In this document: positions 33,997 to 44,300 of the stretch, one piece after another
Layout of the letters: every line of letters begins with the position of its first letter
Position numbering within the stretch: position 1 is the first letter of the stretch
Source of the DNA: Nitrosomonas sp. Is35
GTDB lineage: Bacteria; Pseudomonadota; Gammaproteobacteria; Burkholderiales; Nitrosomonadaceae
Reading direction: 5' to 3'
Assembly (NCBI RefSeq): GCF_033063295.1
Contig: NZ_JAWJZH010000001.1
Coordinates: 744,001-808,000, forward strand
DNA: 64,000 nucleotides
Program-made: the position numbers and the translations under genes
The notes under the pieces: model-generated
Database searches by the model: none
The model's input: only the letters and a program-made list of their open reading frames with translations
What the model was told of the DNA's origin: nothing

Positions 33997-36828
33997 ATGA
34001 AGAAAATCAACGACTTTTCACGGTACAAAAATATCCTGCCTTACGATAGCGAGATCTTCGGAGTGTATCAGCCCATGATCGGCTGGAAATCCAAGCGTAT
34101 CAAGCAGCGCATGGACAAGGGGTTCAGCGCGGATTTGAGCAAGGTGCGCGATCAGCTGTTCAAGCGTTTCCGCGGCGATTTCGAGATGGTGCTGGACGAG
34201 CGTGGCGTGTTGCAGAAAATATCGCGGCTGGAAATGGGCGTTAGCGATGTGCCGCGTAAGGGGGCCCATGGTGCAATGGGTAGTTTTGTCATTGAGAATC
34301 TCACGCGCGAGTTGCCGCCGCTGGAGCGTTACGATGAGCGCATGTGGGACAAGCTGATCGATGCGGATCGCATCAAGACGACGCTGAACCAGGAAGTGAT
34401 TCCCAAGGTGACGGAATGGTACAAGACCGCGCAGGATGCGCAGGCGAATCCTCGTAGCGTGGAGGCTGCCAACGAACTGGCGGCGGAGCAGTTGCAGCGC
34501 GAATCGACGGTGGCGGGTTATGTGCTGCACTTGAAGCAAACCAAGCAGTACGACACCCTCAAACAGTTGTTCTACAAGCAGGACAATCAACTGGCGAATC
34601 TGCAAAAGCTGCTCAGTTTCAAGGACCCGCTCGATTACATGGATCCGTTCAAGGATCTCGACCGGGCTGGGTTGTCGCCCATCGGTATCGTGCATTTGTT
34701 CCGCCAGTATTTCTTTGAATTCGACACGTTCCTCGGTCCGGCGGTCGGGCATGTGTGGCTCAGTCCGGGCAGCAGCGTGGAACTGGTCGAAGTCAGCACG
34801 CGTCGGACGTTGGTCGAGCGCACGCTGGAAACATCGCTGGAAACGGTGCTGAGAACCGAAAAGTCGCTGACCGAGGAAGACGAGTTGTCGCAGGCGGTGA
34901 AAGAAGATAACAAATCCGATACCAAATTCGGCATGAACGCCACCGCCAATCAAAGCTGGATCGGCGGCAGCGCCAGCGCGTCCGCCAGCATCGATATGGC
35001 TAATACGCAATCGAAGGCACGCGAAGTCTCGCACAAGCACATGCGCCAGCAGACCGAAAAAATTTCCACTGAGATCCGCAAGAATTATAAATCCACTTTC
35101 CGCACCGTGACCGAAACCACCGATACCTCGAGCAAGCGCTACGTGTTGAACAACACCACCCAAGATCTGCTCAATTATGAAATGCGCCGCAAAATGCGCC
35201 AGGTCGGCGTGCAGGTGCAGGATATCGGCACGTATTTGTGCTGGCAGACGTATGTCGACGATCCGAGCCGCCAGCTCGGTATCGCCAAGCTGGTGCATCT
35301 GGCCAAAGGGCCCGAGGTGGGCGAGATACCGCCGCCGGAAGCGATTCCAATGCCGCAGCCGGTCACGACCGACTTGAGCATCGATATTCCGTTTGTGCCG
35401 AAAACCGAGGATACGCTGCCGGAAGACGATATGGACGAAGTGTACCGCGAAGGCAAGGAAGTGAATCTGGATGACAATGAAGGCGAACCGGAGCAGATTC
35501 AATGGAAGTTTGGCGGTTTCAAGGCGCAATGCGATCAGCCGGGTTACGAATACGGTGAAGCCGGTTTCATCAGCTTTGACTATGGCGGCAGCGATATCCG
35601 CTTACAGTTGGACGAAGTGCAGGAAGACACGCCCGGCGCGATCCGTTTTTCCGTCAGGGTCAAGCATGTGAACTTCCACAATGTGTCGCCGTTGCGCGTG
35701 ATTGCCAAGATTACCTGGCAACCGGGCAAAAAGCTGAACGACGAGGTCACCGCGCAGAATGAACTGAAAATCAAGGAATTCAACGAGAAAACCAAGTTTG
35801 AGTACGAACAAGCGTTTGTTGAAGCGGCGCGCGACCGCATCAACAAGATGTCGCGCATCGAAACGCGCAAGTTCGAGGATTTGCGCGAGGAAGAACGCAT
35901 CGTGGTGTACCGCAGCCTGATCCAGGATATGCTGACCAAGGGGCTGCCGATGCCGGACGACCGCACGCGGCATGTGGTGTCGGAACTGCTGAATACAATT
36001 TTCGATATCGACAAGATGCTGTACTTCGTTGCACCGGAATGGTGGCGGCCGCGCTTGCACCACAGTCATCAAGGCTTGGGCGGTATCCGCAAACCGTCTT
36101 CCGTTACGCCCGCGCCGGTGAGCACCGCCGCTGCGGGGGGCTCTGTTCATACGCAAATCAAGAGCAAAGCGGCCAAGAACCTGATCACCGTTGCGGCTGC
36201 GGTAGCGGAAAACACGCGAATTGCGTCGATGGATACCGTGACCTGGGGCGGGGTGCACGATAACCGGGTGGATAACTACTACATTACCGAAGAATCCGAT
36301 CCCGCCAAGCTGGGGTCATCATTGGGCTGGCTGTTGCAACTCGATGGCGACAACATGCGCAATGCGTTCCTGAATGCGCCGTGGGTCAAAGCCGTGATTC
36401 CGATCCGTCCCGGCAAGGAGCGCGCGGCGATGAACTGGTTGCAGCGCTTGCATGTGGAGGGCACCGAAGGGCTGGACGATAACTACGTCGCACCTGCGGA
36501 TGAGCTGGCCAAAATCCCGCACAGCGGCCCGAACGTGACGATCCGCGATGCCATCAATCATTTGTGCGATGTGGTCGCGGACAAGCACGCCAAGTCGATG
36601 AAAGTGGGGCGATATCCCGGCGATGAAATCAACGACGATAACCGCGTTTCCGCTACGCCGGTCGACAAGGTCTACGAGCATGGTTTTTATCCGCTGCAAG
36701 GCGGCTTCCGTGCGTTGCAGGGCGGTGAAGATTTTGAGGTCTTCGATCAATGGGTGGAAGTGCTACCGACCGATCAAGTGGTGCCGGTACCGGTGGCTTA
36801 CGATCCGAAAACCGGACGGCAGTTGTAG
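33997..36828 (+). CDS. Large protein of unknown function (943 residues)
   Basis: The ATG at 33997 has GAAAGGAGC upstream. No signal peptide, membrane helix or known enzyme motif was recognised. The first 300 residues are charged and helical. About residues 310-335 are a Gly/Ala/Ser-rich alternating stretch (GGSASASASIDMANTQ). Residues 340-400 form a Thr/Ser/Lys-rich segment with KRYVLNNTTQDLLNYEMRRK. Then come a proline-rich part, an acidic linker (about 468-500), a probable beta domain (505-590) and a helical segment. The C-terminal third contains YFVAPEWWRPRL and WLLQLDGDNMRNAFLNAPWV. The amphipathic alternating stretch could be a membrane-inserting hairpin, but that is only an idea. The next gene, a GH18-like protein, starts two bases after its stop, so the two work together. 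Confidence 0.75.
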   Translation: MKKINDFSRYKNILPYDSEIFGVYQPMIGWKSKRIKQRMDKGFSADLSKVRDQLFKRFRGDFEMVLDERGVLQKISRLEMGVSDVPRKGAHGAMGSFVIENLTRELPPLERYDERMWDKLIDADRIKTTLNQEVIPKVTEWYKTAQDAQANPRSVEAANELAAEQLQRESTVAGYVLHLKQTKQYDTLKQLFYKQDNQLANLQKLLSFKDPLDYMDPFKDLDRAGLSPIGIVHLFRQYFFEFDTFLGPAVGHVWLSPGSSVELVEVSTRRTLVERTLETSLETVLRTEKSLTEEDELSQAVKEDNKSDTKFGMNATANQSWIGGSASASASIDMANTQSKAREVSHKHMRQQTEKISTEIRKNYKSTFRTVTETTDTSSKRYVLNNTTQDLLNYEMRRKMRQVGVQVQDIGTYLCWQTYVDDPSRQLGIAKLVHLAKGPEVGEIPPPEAIPMPQPVTTDLSIDIPFVPKTEDTLPEDDMDEVYREGKEVNLDDNEGEPEQIQWKFGGFKAQCDQPGYEYGEAGFISFDYGGSDIRLQLDEVQEDTPGAIRFSVRVKHVNFHNVSPLRVIAKITWQPGKKLNDEVTAQNELKIKEFNEKTKFEYEQAFVEAARDRINKMSRIETRKFEDLREEERIVVYRSLIQDMLTKGLPMPDDRTRHVVSELLNTIFDIDKMLYFVAPEWWRPRLHHSHQGLGGIRKPSSVTPAPVSTAAAGGSVHTQIKSKAAKNLITVAAAVAENTRIASMDTVTWGGVHDNRVDNYYITEESDPAKLGSSLGWLLQLDGDNMRNAFLNAPWVKAVIPIRPGKERAAMNWLQRLHVEGTEGLDDNYVAPADELAKIPHSGPNVTIRDAINHLCDVVADKHAKSMKVGRYPGDEINDDNRVSATPVDKVYEHGFYPLQGGFRALQGGEDFEVFDQWVEVLPTDQVVPVPVAYDPKTGRQL

Positions 36829-36830
36829 GC

Positions 36831-38309
36831 ATGGCCGATTTTGAAGTGCAGTTTGCCGATGCATCGTTTGTTGAGCCGTCGGCACAGGAGGCGGCGTTCG
36901 GCTGGAAGAACAACGAAGTGGTGGTATTTCGCGGCGCTAATGAGTCTCAGGTTTTGCAGCCCGATGCTAATGGTTCCTGCAAGTGGTCGAGCGGCACTAC
37001 CGATCCGTGGAGCGTAGCCGATATCCGCCGGCGTGTGTTGAATGTGCCGTATGCGTGGCGCATGGCGGGTCAGGCGGCATTGATTCCCAAGGTCGAAGCC
37101 GGTACGCCATTGCGCGTTGTCGTTTCGGCGCGATCCCGGTTGTCGCTGTGGACGGGATTGGCCAATTTCACCAAGCGTGTGGCGGTCGCGCACAAAATCG
37201 AAGGGCAGATTCCATCGGCGCAGCAGTATGAATCGTTCATGAGTAAATTTTGCGCAGGCCTGGATGATATTTCGCTGATCGCCACGATCAGCAGAAGACC
37301 GGACGGGTCGGTCGATCTCTCACCGGAGCTGGCCGTGTTCGGCCACGCGGTCGGCAATAAACCCGGCAAGGAACGGAATTTTGTTGAGCTGGCGCTCAAG
37401 AACTTGATCGGTGCTTGTCATTCGCTCGGCATTCAAGTCACTGCCGGTTATGAAGTGCGTGACGATTTCGGCAATCAGACGCAGGGCAATTTTGTGTCGT
37501 TCATTACGTCACGGAGTTCCGATATGACCGATCACGCCAACCGCATCCGCGATGTGCTCGATACCTGGGATTTCGATGGCGTCGGTTTCGATATTGAGGT
37601 GAACGGTATCGGTCCGAGTGAACAGAGCGATACCATGAAAGCCTGGTTCAAGCAGGGTAAAACGATCAAGGACTGGGTGGTTGCGAGACCCACATCGACC
37701 GATCCGGCCGCCAAAAAAGAACAAGCCGCGGCGGATAATATACGCATTCTGTATCACACGCTGGCGCAACTGTTGATTACCAAGAAACGGTTTGTGTCGT
37801 ACGCCACGGCTGCGTTTGTGGATGCCAAGTCCGGCAAGTTTGATGATGGTGTTTATATTTTCGGCCACACCCGGGTGCAGCCGCTTGGTCTGGCCACGGG
37901 GCGCGCCAATGTGATTGCGCGGATCATGGCTTACGACGAAGGGTTTCAGGCCGGTGGCGGAAAGAAAACAGAAAAATCTGCTCCTGTGCAGGATTCTTTG
38001 ACGAAACGCCATGTGCAAATTCTGAAATCGATCACCAGCGCCGGTATTCATCCGTCCACTGTGCAGCTCGGGATCAAAATGGAAAGCCTGAAGGAATTGG
38101 GCATGAAAAGCGGGCATATGACCGTTGCCCAGGCGGTGGAGCGCTGCGCCGATTTGCGCCGCTTTCGCACCGGGCTGATTACGTTTTCGGGCAGTACCTC
38201 GTCTCCGTCCGATGAAGTGGCGGCATTCGCCCGCTATGATAAAGCGCTGAATGAATCGGAATTCAACCGGCGGCATTTTCTCGGCGTGCCGTTTCAGGCG
38301 CCGCATTGA
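36831..38309 (+). CDS. GH18-like (chitinase-fold) protein without signal peptide
   Basis: The ATG at 36831 gives 492 residues. The sequence FDGVGFDIE (248-256) matches the GH18 active-site pattern DGxDxDxE in its last Asp and catalytic Glu256, but the first Asp of the DxD pair is Gly252. Further TIM-barrel-like pieces are LIATISRRPDGS, GIQVTAGYEV and FVSYATAAFVD. GH18 enzymes cut chitin or peptidoglycan-related glycans; some are inactive lectins. No signal peptide is present, so export must be unusual or the protein acts inside the cell. It is co-transcribed with the 943-residue gene, two bases apart, and converges on the RTX adhesin gene 13 bases later. Confidence 0.7.
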   Translation: MADFEVQFADASFVEPSAQEAAFGWKNNEVVVFRGANESQVLQPDANGSCKWSSGTTDPWSVADIRRRVLNVPYAWRMAGQAALIPKVEAGTPLRVVVSARSRLSLWTGLANFTKRVAVAHKIEGQIPSAQQYESFMSKFCAGLDDISLIATISRRPDGSVDLSPELAVFGHAVGNKPGKERNFVELALKNLIGACHSLGIQVTAGYEVRDDFGNQTQGNFVSFITSRSSDMTDHANRIRDVLDTWDFDGVGFDIEVNGIGPSEQSDTMKAWFKQGKTIKDWVVARPTSTDPAAKKEQAAADNIRILYHTLAQLLITKKRFVSYATAAFVDAKSGKFDDGVYIFGHTRVQPLGLATGRANVIARIMAYDEGFQAGGGKKTEKSAPVQDSLTKRHVQILKSITSAGIHPSTVQLGIKMESLKELGMKSGHMTVAQAVERCADLRRFRTGLITFSGSTSSPSDEVAAFARYDKALNESEFNRRHFLGVPFQAPH

Positions 38310-38322
38310 GAAGCCGGTACGT

Positions 38323-41300
38323 TTATATCCAGCCTTCGTGCAGCATCACACTGCCAACCAAATGCGCTGCAGCTTCATCGCTTTGTGCGATTTCAACGGT
38401 GAGCCAGTTGCGATCGATTGCGTTACTTTCGAGCCGGGCCAGTTGCGCACTGAGTTCGGAATCCGTCGCCGGACGGTTCAGCGTGTGGTTGTAGACCGTC
38501 CGGATGTAATCGGTATCGGATAGCTCCTGCAAACCGGCGTTCTGCTGGAACCAATCCAGAATCGCATCGGCATCGTAAGGCTGTTGCAGCGTTTCGAATC
38601 CGAGTTGCCATTCCGCTATGGTGGCATCGCGGTTAAAGAAGCTGTGTACCAGGCGCGCCAGAATACCTTCGGTTTGGTTATGCGCGATCACGACGGTTTC
38701 ATGGTTGTCGAATGCGATCATTTCGGTGTTTCTCAAGCTGAACATAGCGCCGTCGCTGAGTTGCGTCAGTTCCAGGCGATCACCGGAAAATTCCAGGTGC
38801 ACGCCGTCACGGCCGCCCGGCATGCGCAAGACATCATAGCCTGCGCCACCATCCGCATTGATGGCCAGCCCGGACGGCAAATAGCCCTGATTGTTTTCAC
38901 CGCCGAAGGTGACGTCACGCACTGCATCGACCCGGATAATCGCCGGATCGGTATCCCAGCCGGTCAGCAGTTCACTGCCGGTTTTGTTGAGAAATGGCAC
39001 AGCTTCCGGCAAGCTGTGGAAGGCCGCTAAAATATCCGCAGCAGTCGCACCGGACCAGTTTTGCACCGCGCTGCCTTCCGCAACCGTCAAATCACGCCCC
39101 AGCCAGGTTCTGGCCAGATGGTGCGCAACCGCTTCAGTTTCAGAGTAGGCAATCGCCAGACTCGGGCCGCTGACAAACCGGACTGATTCGACATCGGTCA
39201 GCGTATCGGCTTCGCCATTCGTCTGCGTCAGCGTGACCGTATTACCGGCTACCGCAACCCAGTAACCGGATAACTGCCCGGCCTGAATAGCGCTGTCGAA
39301 ACCAAAGCCGCCATTGAGCCGGTCACTTCCACTACCGCCGTTTAAGACATCGTTGCCAGTGCCGCCGTACACCGTGTCGTTACCGGCGTCGCCGGAAGTT
39401 TGATCGTTGCCGTCCAGACTGCCGATGGTGTCATCACCGCTGCCACCGGACAAAATATCGTCTTCGCCGCCGGACACGATGAATTGATCCCGATTGTCAC
39501 CCGCGGCAAAACTTTTACCATTACCGCCGGTAACTCTGGCAGCGCCGACAATCGATGCGAAACGCACATTATCCAGTTGAATAATGGTGCCCAGGGGCAG
39601 CTGACGAGCGTCGATTACCAGCATGCTGCTAGCGGTGTTTGCAGCAGGGTGGCTAATGATAATTGGAAGCGCTGGCGGCTGATCGCCTGCAACACGCAGT
39701 GTCACGCTATGAATATTGAGAGGATTGCCATCCGGCAGTTGTGCTAAAAACGCACTGGCTTTGGCGGTCAGGTCGTTGACAGTGTCACTGCTCAAGCCGT
39801 TCATATGTGCCAGTGCGGTGGCTATGTCTGCTTCGGCTTGCACCGGATCCAGTGTTTGTGTCCAGTCAGTGGTGGTTAATCCGGAACCCGCAGGCAAGCT
39901 GACCATCAGCAGGTGGTCACCCTGTGTATCCGCTGCGACCGGAATATCCGCGTGCGTAAAAAATAGCGAAGCGGGATCGTCTTGCCGCGAAGGCTGAATA
40001 ACCGGGACGTTGATGACGACGGTGTCATCCGATTGTGTGGTTGTCGTGATGATGGTGCCATCGACGATTGTGGTCGTGGTGCCGTCATTGCCGCTTCCAC
40101 CTCCACCACTTCCTCCTCCTGGAGAGAGTGGAATCGATACGGTAATGCCGTTGCCGCCGGTGTCGGCGATTGTGATGGCGGCATCCGCGCCCGCCGCCCA
40201 GTCTTCGGCGGCGGCCAGATTGTAACTTGTCGCATCATTGGAAGCCGTACCGGCCTTGTTCAACAGCAGATTGACCGCGGTCTTGTCGGTACTGCTTAAC
40301 GTTAAGGTAAATGTGGAACCGGAAGTAATGTCCACATCGGCGGTATCGCTCAGAGCATAGGTTGCGCCGCCTTCACCGGTAAATGTGAATTTCGAGGCAT
40401 CAATATCGTTGGCTGTGCCACCGGCTTTTAAAAATCCCGATCCCGTGACGATCAGCACGCCAGTGCCGGTATTGTAAGTGGCCGATGTAATTACCGGCGC
40501 CGCTACGTTGGAAGTCATGACAGTGTTACCGGCCGCATCGGCGACAGTGGCCGCAGCACTTGCGCCTGCGGCCCAATCTTCTCCGGCGGTCAGGTTATAC
40601 GACGCGCCGTTGGTCGAAGTAGCGCCATTTTTGTTGACGATCTGATTGACGGCGGCTCTGTCGTTGCTGCTCAATGTGATGGTGAATGCCGTGCCGGACG
40701 TGATATCGACATCGGCGGAGCCGGTTAACGTATAGCTATCGCCGCTTTCACCGGTGAAAGTGAACTGGGAGGCATCGATATCGTTGTTTGTGCCGTTCAA
40801 CTGCAAGAAACCGCTGCCGGTGACTGCCAATGTGCCGGTGCTGGCGTCATAACTGGCCGAGATGATCGACGGTGCGGCGACGTTCGATACGGTGATCCCG
40901 TTATCAGTGGTGTCGGCGGTGTTCCCGCTGGTGACGTTGGTATCCCAATCGTCCGCAGCTGCCAAGTTATAGACAGCGCCGCCGGTGGAGGCAGTGCCGT
41001 TCTGGTTGATAATCTGGTTGACGGCGGCTTTGTCGGTGGCGCTCAGTGTGAGTGTGAATGCCGTACCCGAGGTGATTTCGACATCGGCGGAATCGGTCAG
41101 CGTATAAGTGCTGCCGCCTTCACCGCTGAACGTGAACCGGGAAGCATCGATGTCGGCTCCCCCGCCGTTGGCTTGCAGATTGATGCCGGTTACCGCTAAG
41201 GTTCCGGACGCGGCATCGTACGTGGCCGAAATGATGCGCGGATTGAGCGAAACCGTTGCTGTAATCGCATTGGTGGTGTCACTGATGACAGTCGCGCTAT

Positions 41301-44300
41301 CGGCGGCGCTCAGCCAGTGGTCGGCAGCTGCGAGATTATAGGTCGAACCGCCGGAAGATGCAGTCCCGGTTTGATCCAGCAGGGCATCGACAGCGATTTT
41401 GTCCGTGCCGGACAGCGTCACACTGAACGATGTGCTGGATGTGATTTCAACGTCCGAGGAACTGGTGATCGTGTAGGTAGTGTTCGCAGTTCCGCCGGTC
41501 AAGGTGAGCGTGGAAATATCAATGTCGTTATCGGTGCCGATCTTTTTGAAGAAATTGCTGCCAGTCACAGTCAAAATACCGGTGTCGGAATCGTAAGCGG
41601 CCGATGTAATTGCCGGTGTCTGCACATTGCTGACGATGATGCTATTACCCGTCAGATCGGCGACTGTCAGCGAAGCTGCGCTGCCAGCCATCCAGTCTTC
41701 AGCTGCGGCGATATTGTAGGCCGTTGCACTGGAAGAAACTGTGCCATTCTTATTCAACAATCCGTGAACCGCCAATTGGTCGGCGGCATTGAGTGTGATG
41801 CTGAAGGCAGTGGCTGAAGTCACGTCGACAGCGGACGAAGTCAGCGTGTAACTGCCGCCTTCGCCCGTTAACGTGAACAATGAAACCGTCACATCGTTGC
41901 TGGCGCCGCTGTTGGAAACGAAATTGGATCCGCTGACTGTCAGCACGTTGGTGCTGGCGTCAAACGTTGCGGAAGTAATCATCGGTACGGCATAGTGGCT
42001 GACCGTGATGCCATTACCCGTCAGATCGGCGACCGCAACGGCGCTATCCGCACCGGCCGCCCAATCCTCGGCGGCGGCCAGGTTATAGATCGTGCTGCCG
42101 ATTGCGGATGCGCCGTTTTTATTGAGTAATGCCTCGACATTGGTCAAATCCGCATCCGTCAGCGTCACTGAAAACGAAGTCCCGGATGTAATCTCTATAT
42201 TCGCCGCACTGGTGATCGTGTAAGTTGCGCCGCTCGCGCCGGTGATGGTCAGCTTGGATAAATCGATGTCGTTGCTGGCGCCGCTTTTCTGAAGAAAACC
42301 GCTGCCGGTAATAGTCAGCACATTGCTGCTGTAATCATAGGCGGCCGATGTGATCGCCGGTGCTGCAACATTTGAGACAGTGATGCCGTTGCCGGTGGTG
42401 TCGGCGGTGACGGCGGCGGCATCTGCACCGGCGGTCCAATCTTCTGCCGCTGCCAGGTTGTACGTGGTGCCGTCTGTCGAGGAAGTGCCGTTTTTGTTGA
42501 TGGTTTGGTTGACGGTGGCCTTGTCGGTGCTGCTCAACGTGATCGTGAATGCCGTGCCCGAAGTGATCTCTACATTGGCGGAGTCGGTCAGAGTGTAAGT
42601 GCTGCCGCCTTCGCCGCTGAACGTGAACTTGGATGCGATGATGTCGTTAGCCGCGCCGCTGGCTTTCAGGAATCCGCTACCGCTAACGATCAATGCGCCG
42701 CTGCTGGCGTCGTAGGTGACCGATGTGATCGCCGGTACTGCAACGTTCGACACGGTGATGCTGTTGCCGCTGGTATCGGCGGTGACGATGGCGCTGTCGG
42801 CACCCGCCGCCCAATCTTCTGCTGCGGCTAGGTTGTACGTGGTGCCGCCGGTTGAGCTGGTGCTGTTTTTGTTGACGATCTGATTGACAGCAGCTTTGTC
42901 GGTGGCGCTCAATGTGATCGTGAATGCCGTGCCGGAAGTGATCTCTACATTGGCGGAATCGGTCAGGGTGTAAGTGCTTCCGCCTTCGCCGGTGAACGTG
43001 AACTTGGATGCGATGATATCGTTGGCAGCGCCGCTGGCTTTCAGGAAGCCGGAGCCAGTGACGGCCAAAATGCCTGTGCTGGCATCGTACGTCGCCGACG
43101 TGATCGCCGGTGCGGCAACATTCGACACGGTGATGCCGTTGCCGGTGGTATCGGCGATGACAACGGCAGCATCCGCACCGGCAGCCCAATCTTCCGCAGC
43201 CGCTAGGTTGTATGTCGTGCCGCCGGTAGAGCTGGTGCTATTCTTATTGACGATCTGGTTGACGGCGGCTTTATCGGTGGCGCTCAACGTGATCGTGAAT
43301 GCCGTGGCGGAAGTGATCTCGACATTAGCTGAATCCGTGAGCGTGTAAGTGCTGCCGCCTTCGCCGCTGAACGTGAACTTCGATGCGACGATGTCGTTGG
43401 CCGCGCCGTTGGCATTGACCAGGTTCGAGCCGGTGACGGTCAGTGCGCCGGTGCTGGCATTATACGTTGCTGAGGTAATCGCAGGTATTTGCACGTTGCT
43501 GACGGTAATGCCGTTACCCGTGGTGTCGGCGTGACCGCTTAATTCCCGGCTCCAGTTATCCGCTGCTGCAATATTGTAAGTGACCCCATCCGTCGAAGCA
43601 GTGCCGTTCTTGTTCAGTAACCCTGCCACATTGACTTGATCGGTAGCATTGAGCGTGACGTTGAATTGCGTGGCGGAATCGATCTCGACTTGCGCGGAGG
43701 TGAGGGTATAGGTTGCGCCGCCTTTTCCGGTCAGAGTGAGTTTCGATACATCGATATCATTGTTCGGCCCGCCTTTTCGTATTAAGCCGGTTCCGGTGAC
43801 GGTTAAGATATGGCTGCTTATATCATAGGTAGCCGAGGTGATCGCCGGTGGAGGAACATTCGAGACTGTAATGCTGTTGGACGTATCGGCAATATTAGTA
43901 TTGCCGATCACCGTATTCCAGTCGTCCGCTGCGGCCAGGTTGTACGAAGTACCATCGTTTGAAGAGCCGCCATCTTCGTTGAGAATCAGGCTTATCGCGG
44001 CTTTATCCGTGCTGCTGAGTGTTATGGTGAATGAGCTGGCGGAGGTAATTTCGACATCACTGGTATCGATCAGCGTGTACGTGGCGCTGCCATCGCCGGT
44101 AAAAGTGAACAGCGAAGCATCGATGTCGTTGGCCGCACCACTGGCTTTGACAAAGTTCGATCCGGAGACGGTCAACGTGCCGGTGCTGGCATCGTATGTC
44201 GTGGAGCTAATTGTTGGGATTTGCACATTGCTGACGGTAACGCCGTTACCCGTGGTGTCGGCGTTGCCGCTTTGCGCCGGATTCCAGTCAGCCGCCGCGG

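Noticed and set aside
34018..35529. Long minus-strand open frame of 503 codons opposite the 943-residue gene
   Set aside because: It lies entirely antisense to a plausible gene with a good ribosome binding site, and its composition (rich in Arg, Leu, His) is that of a codon-bias shadow.
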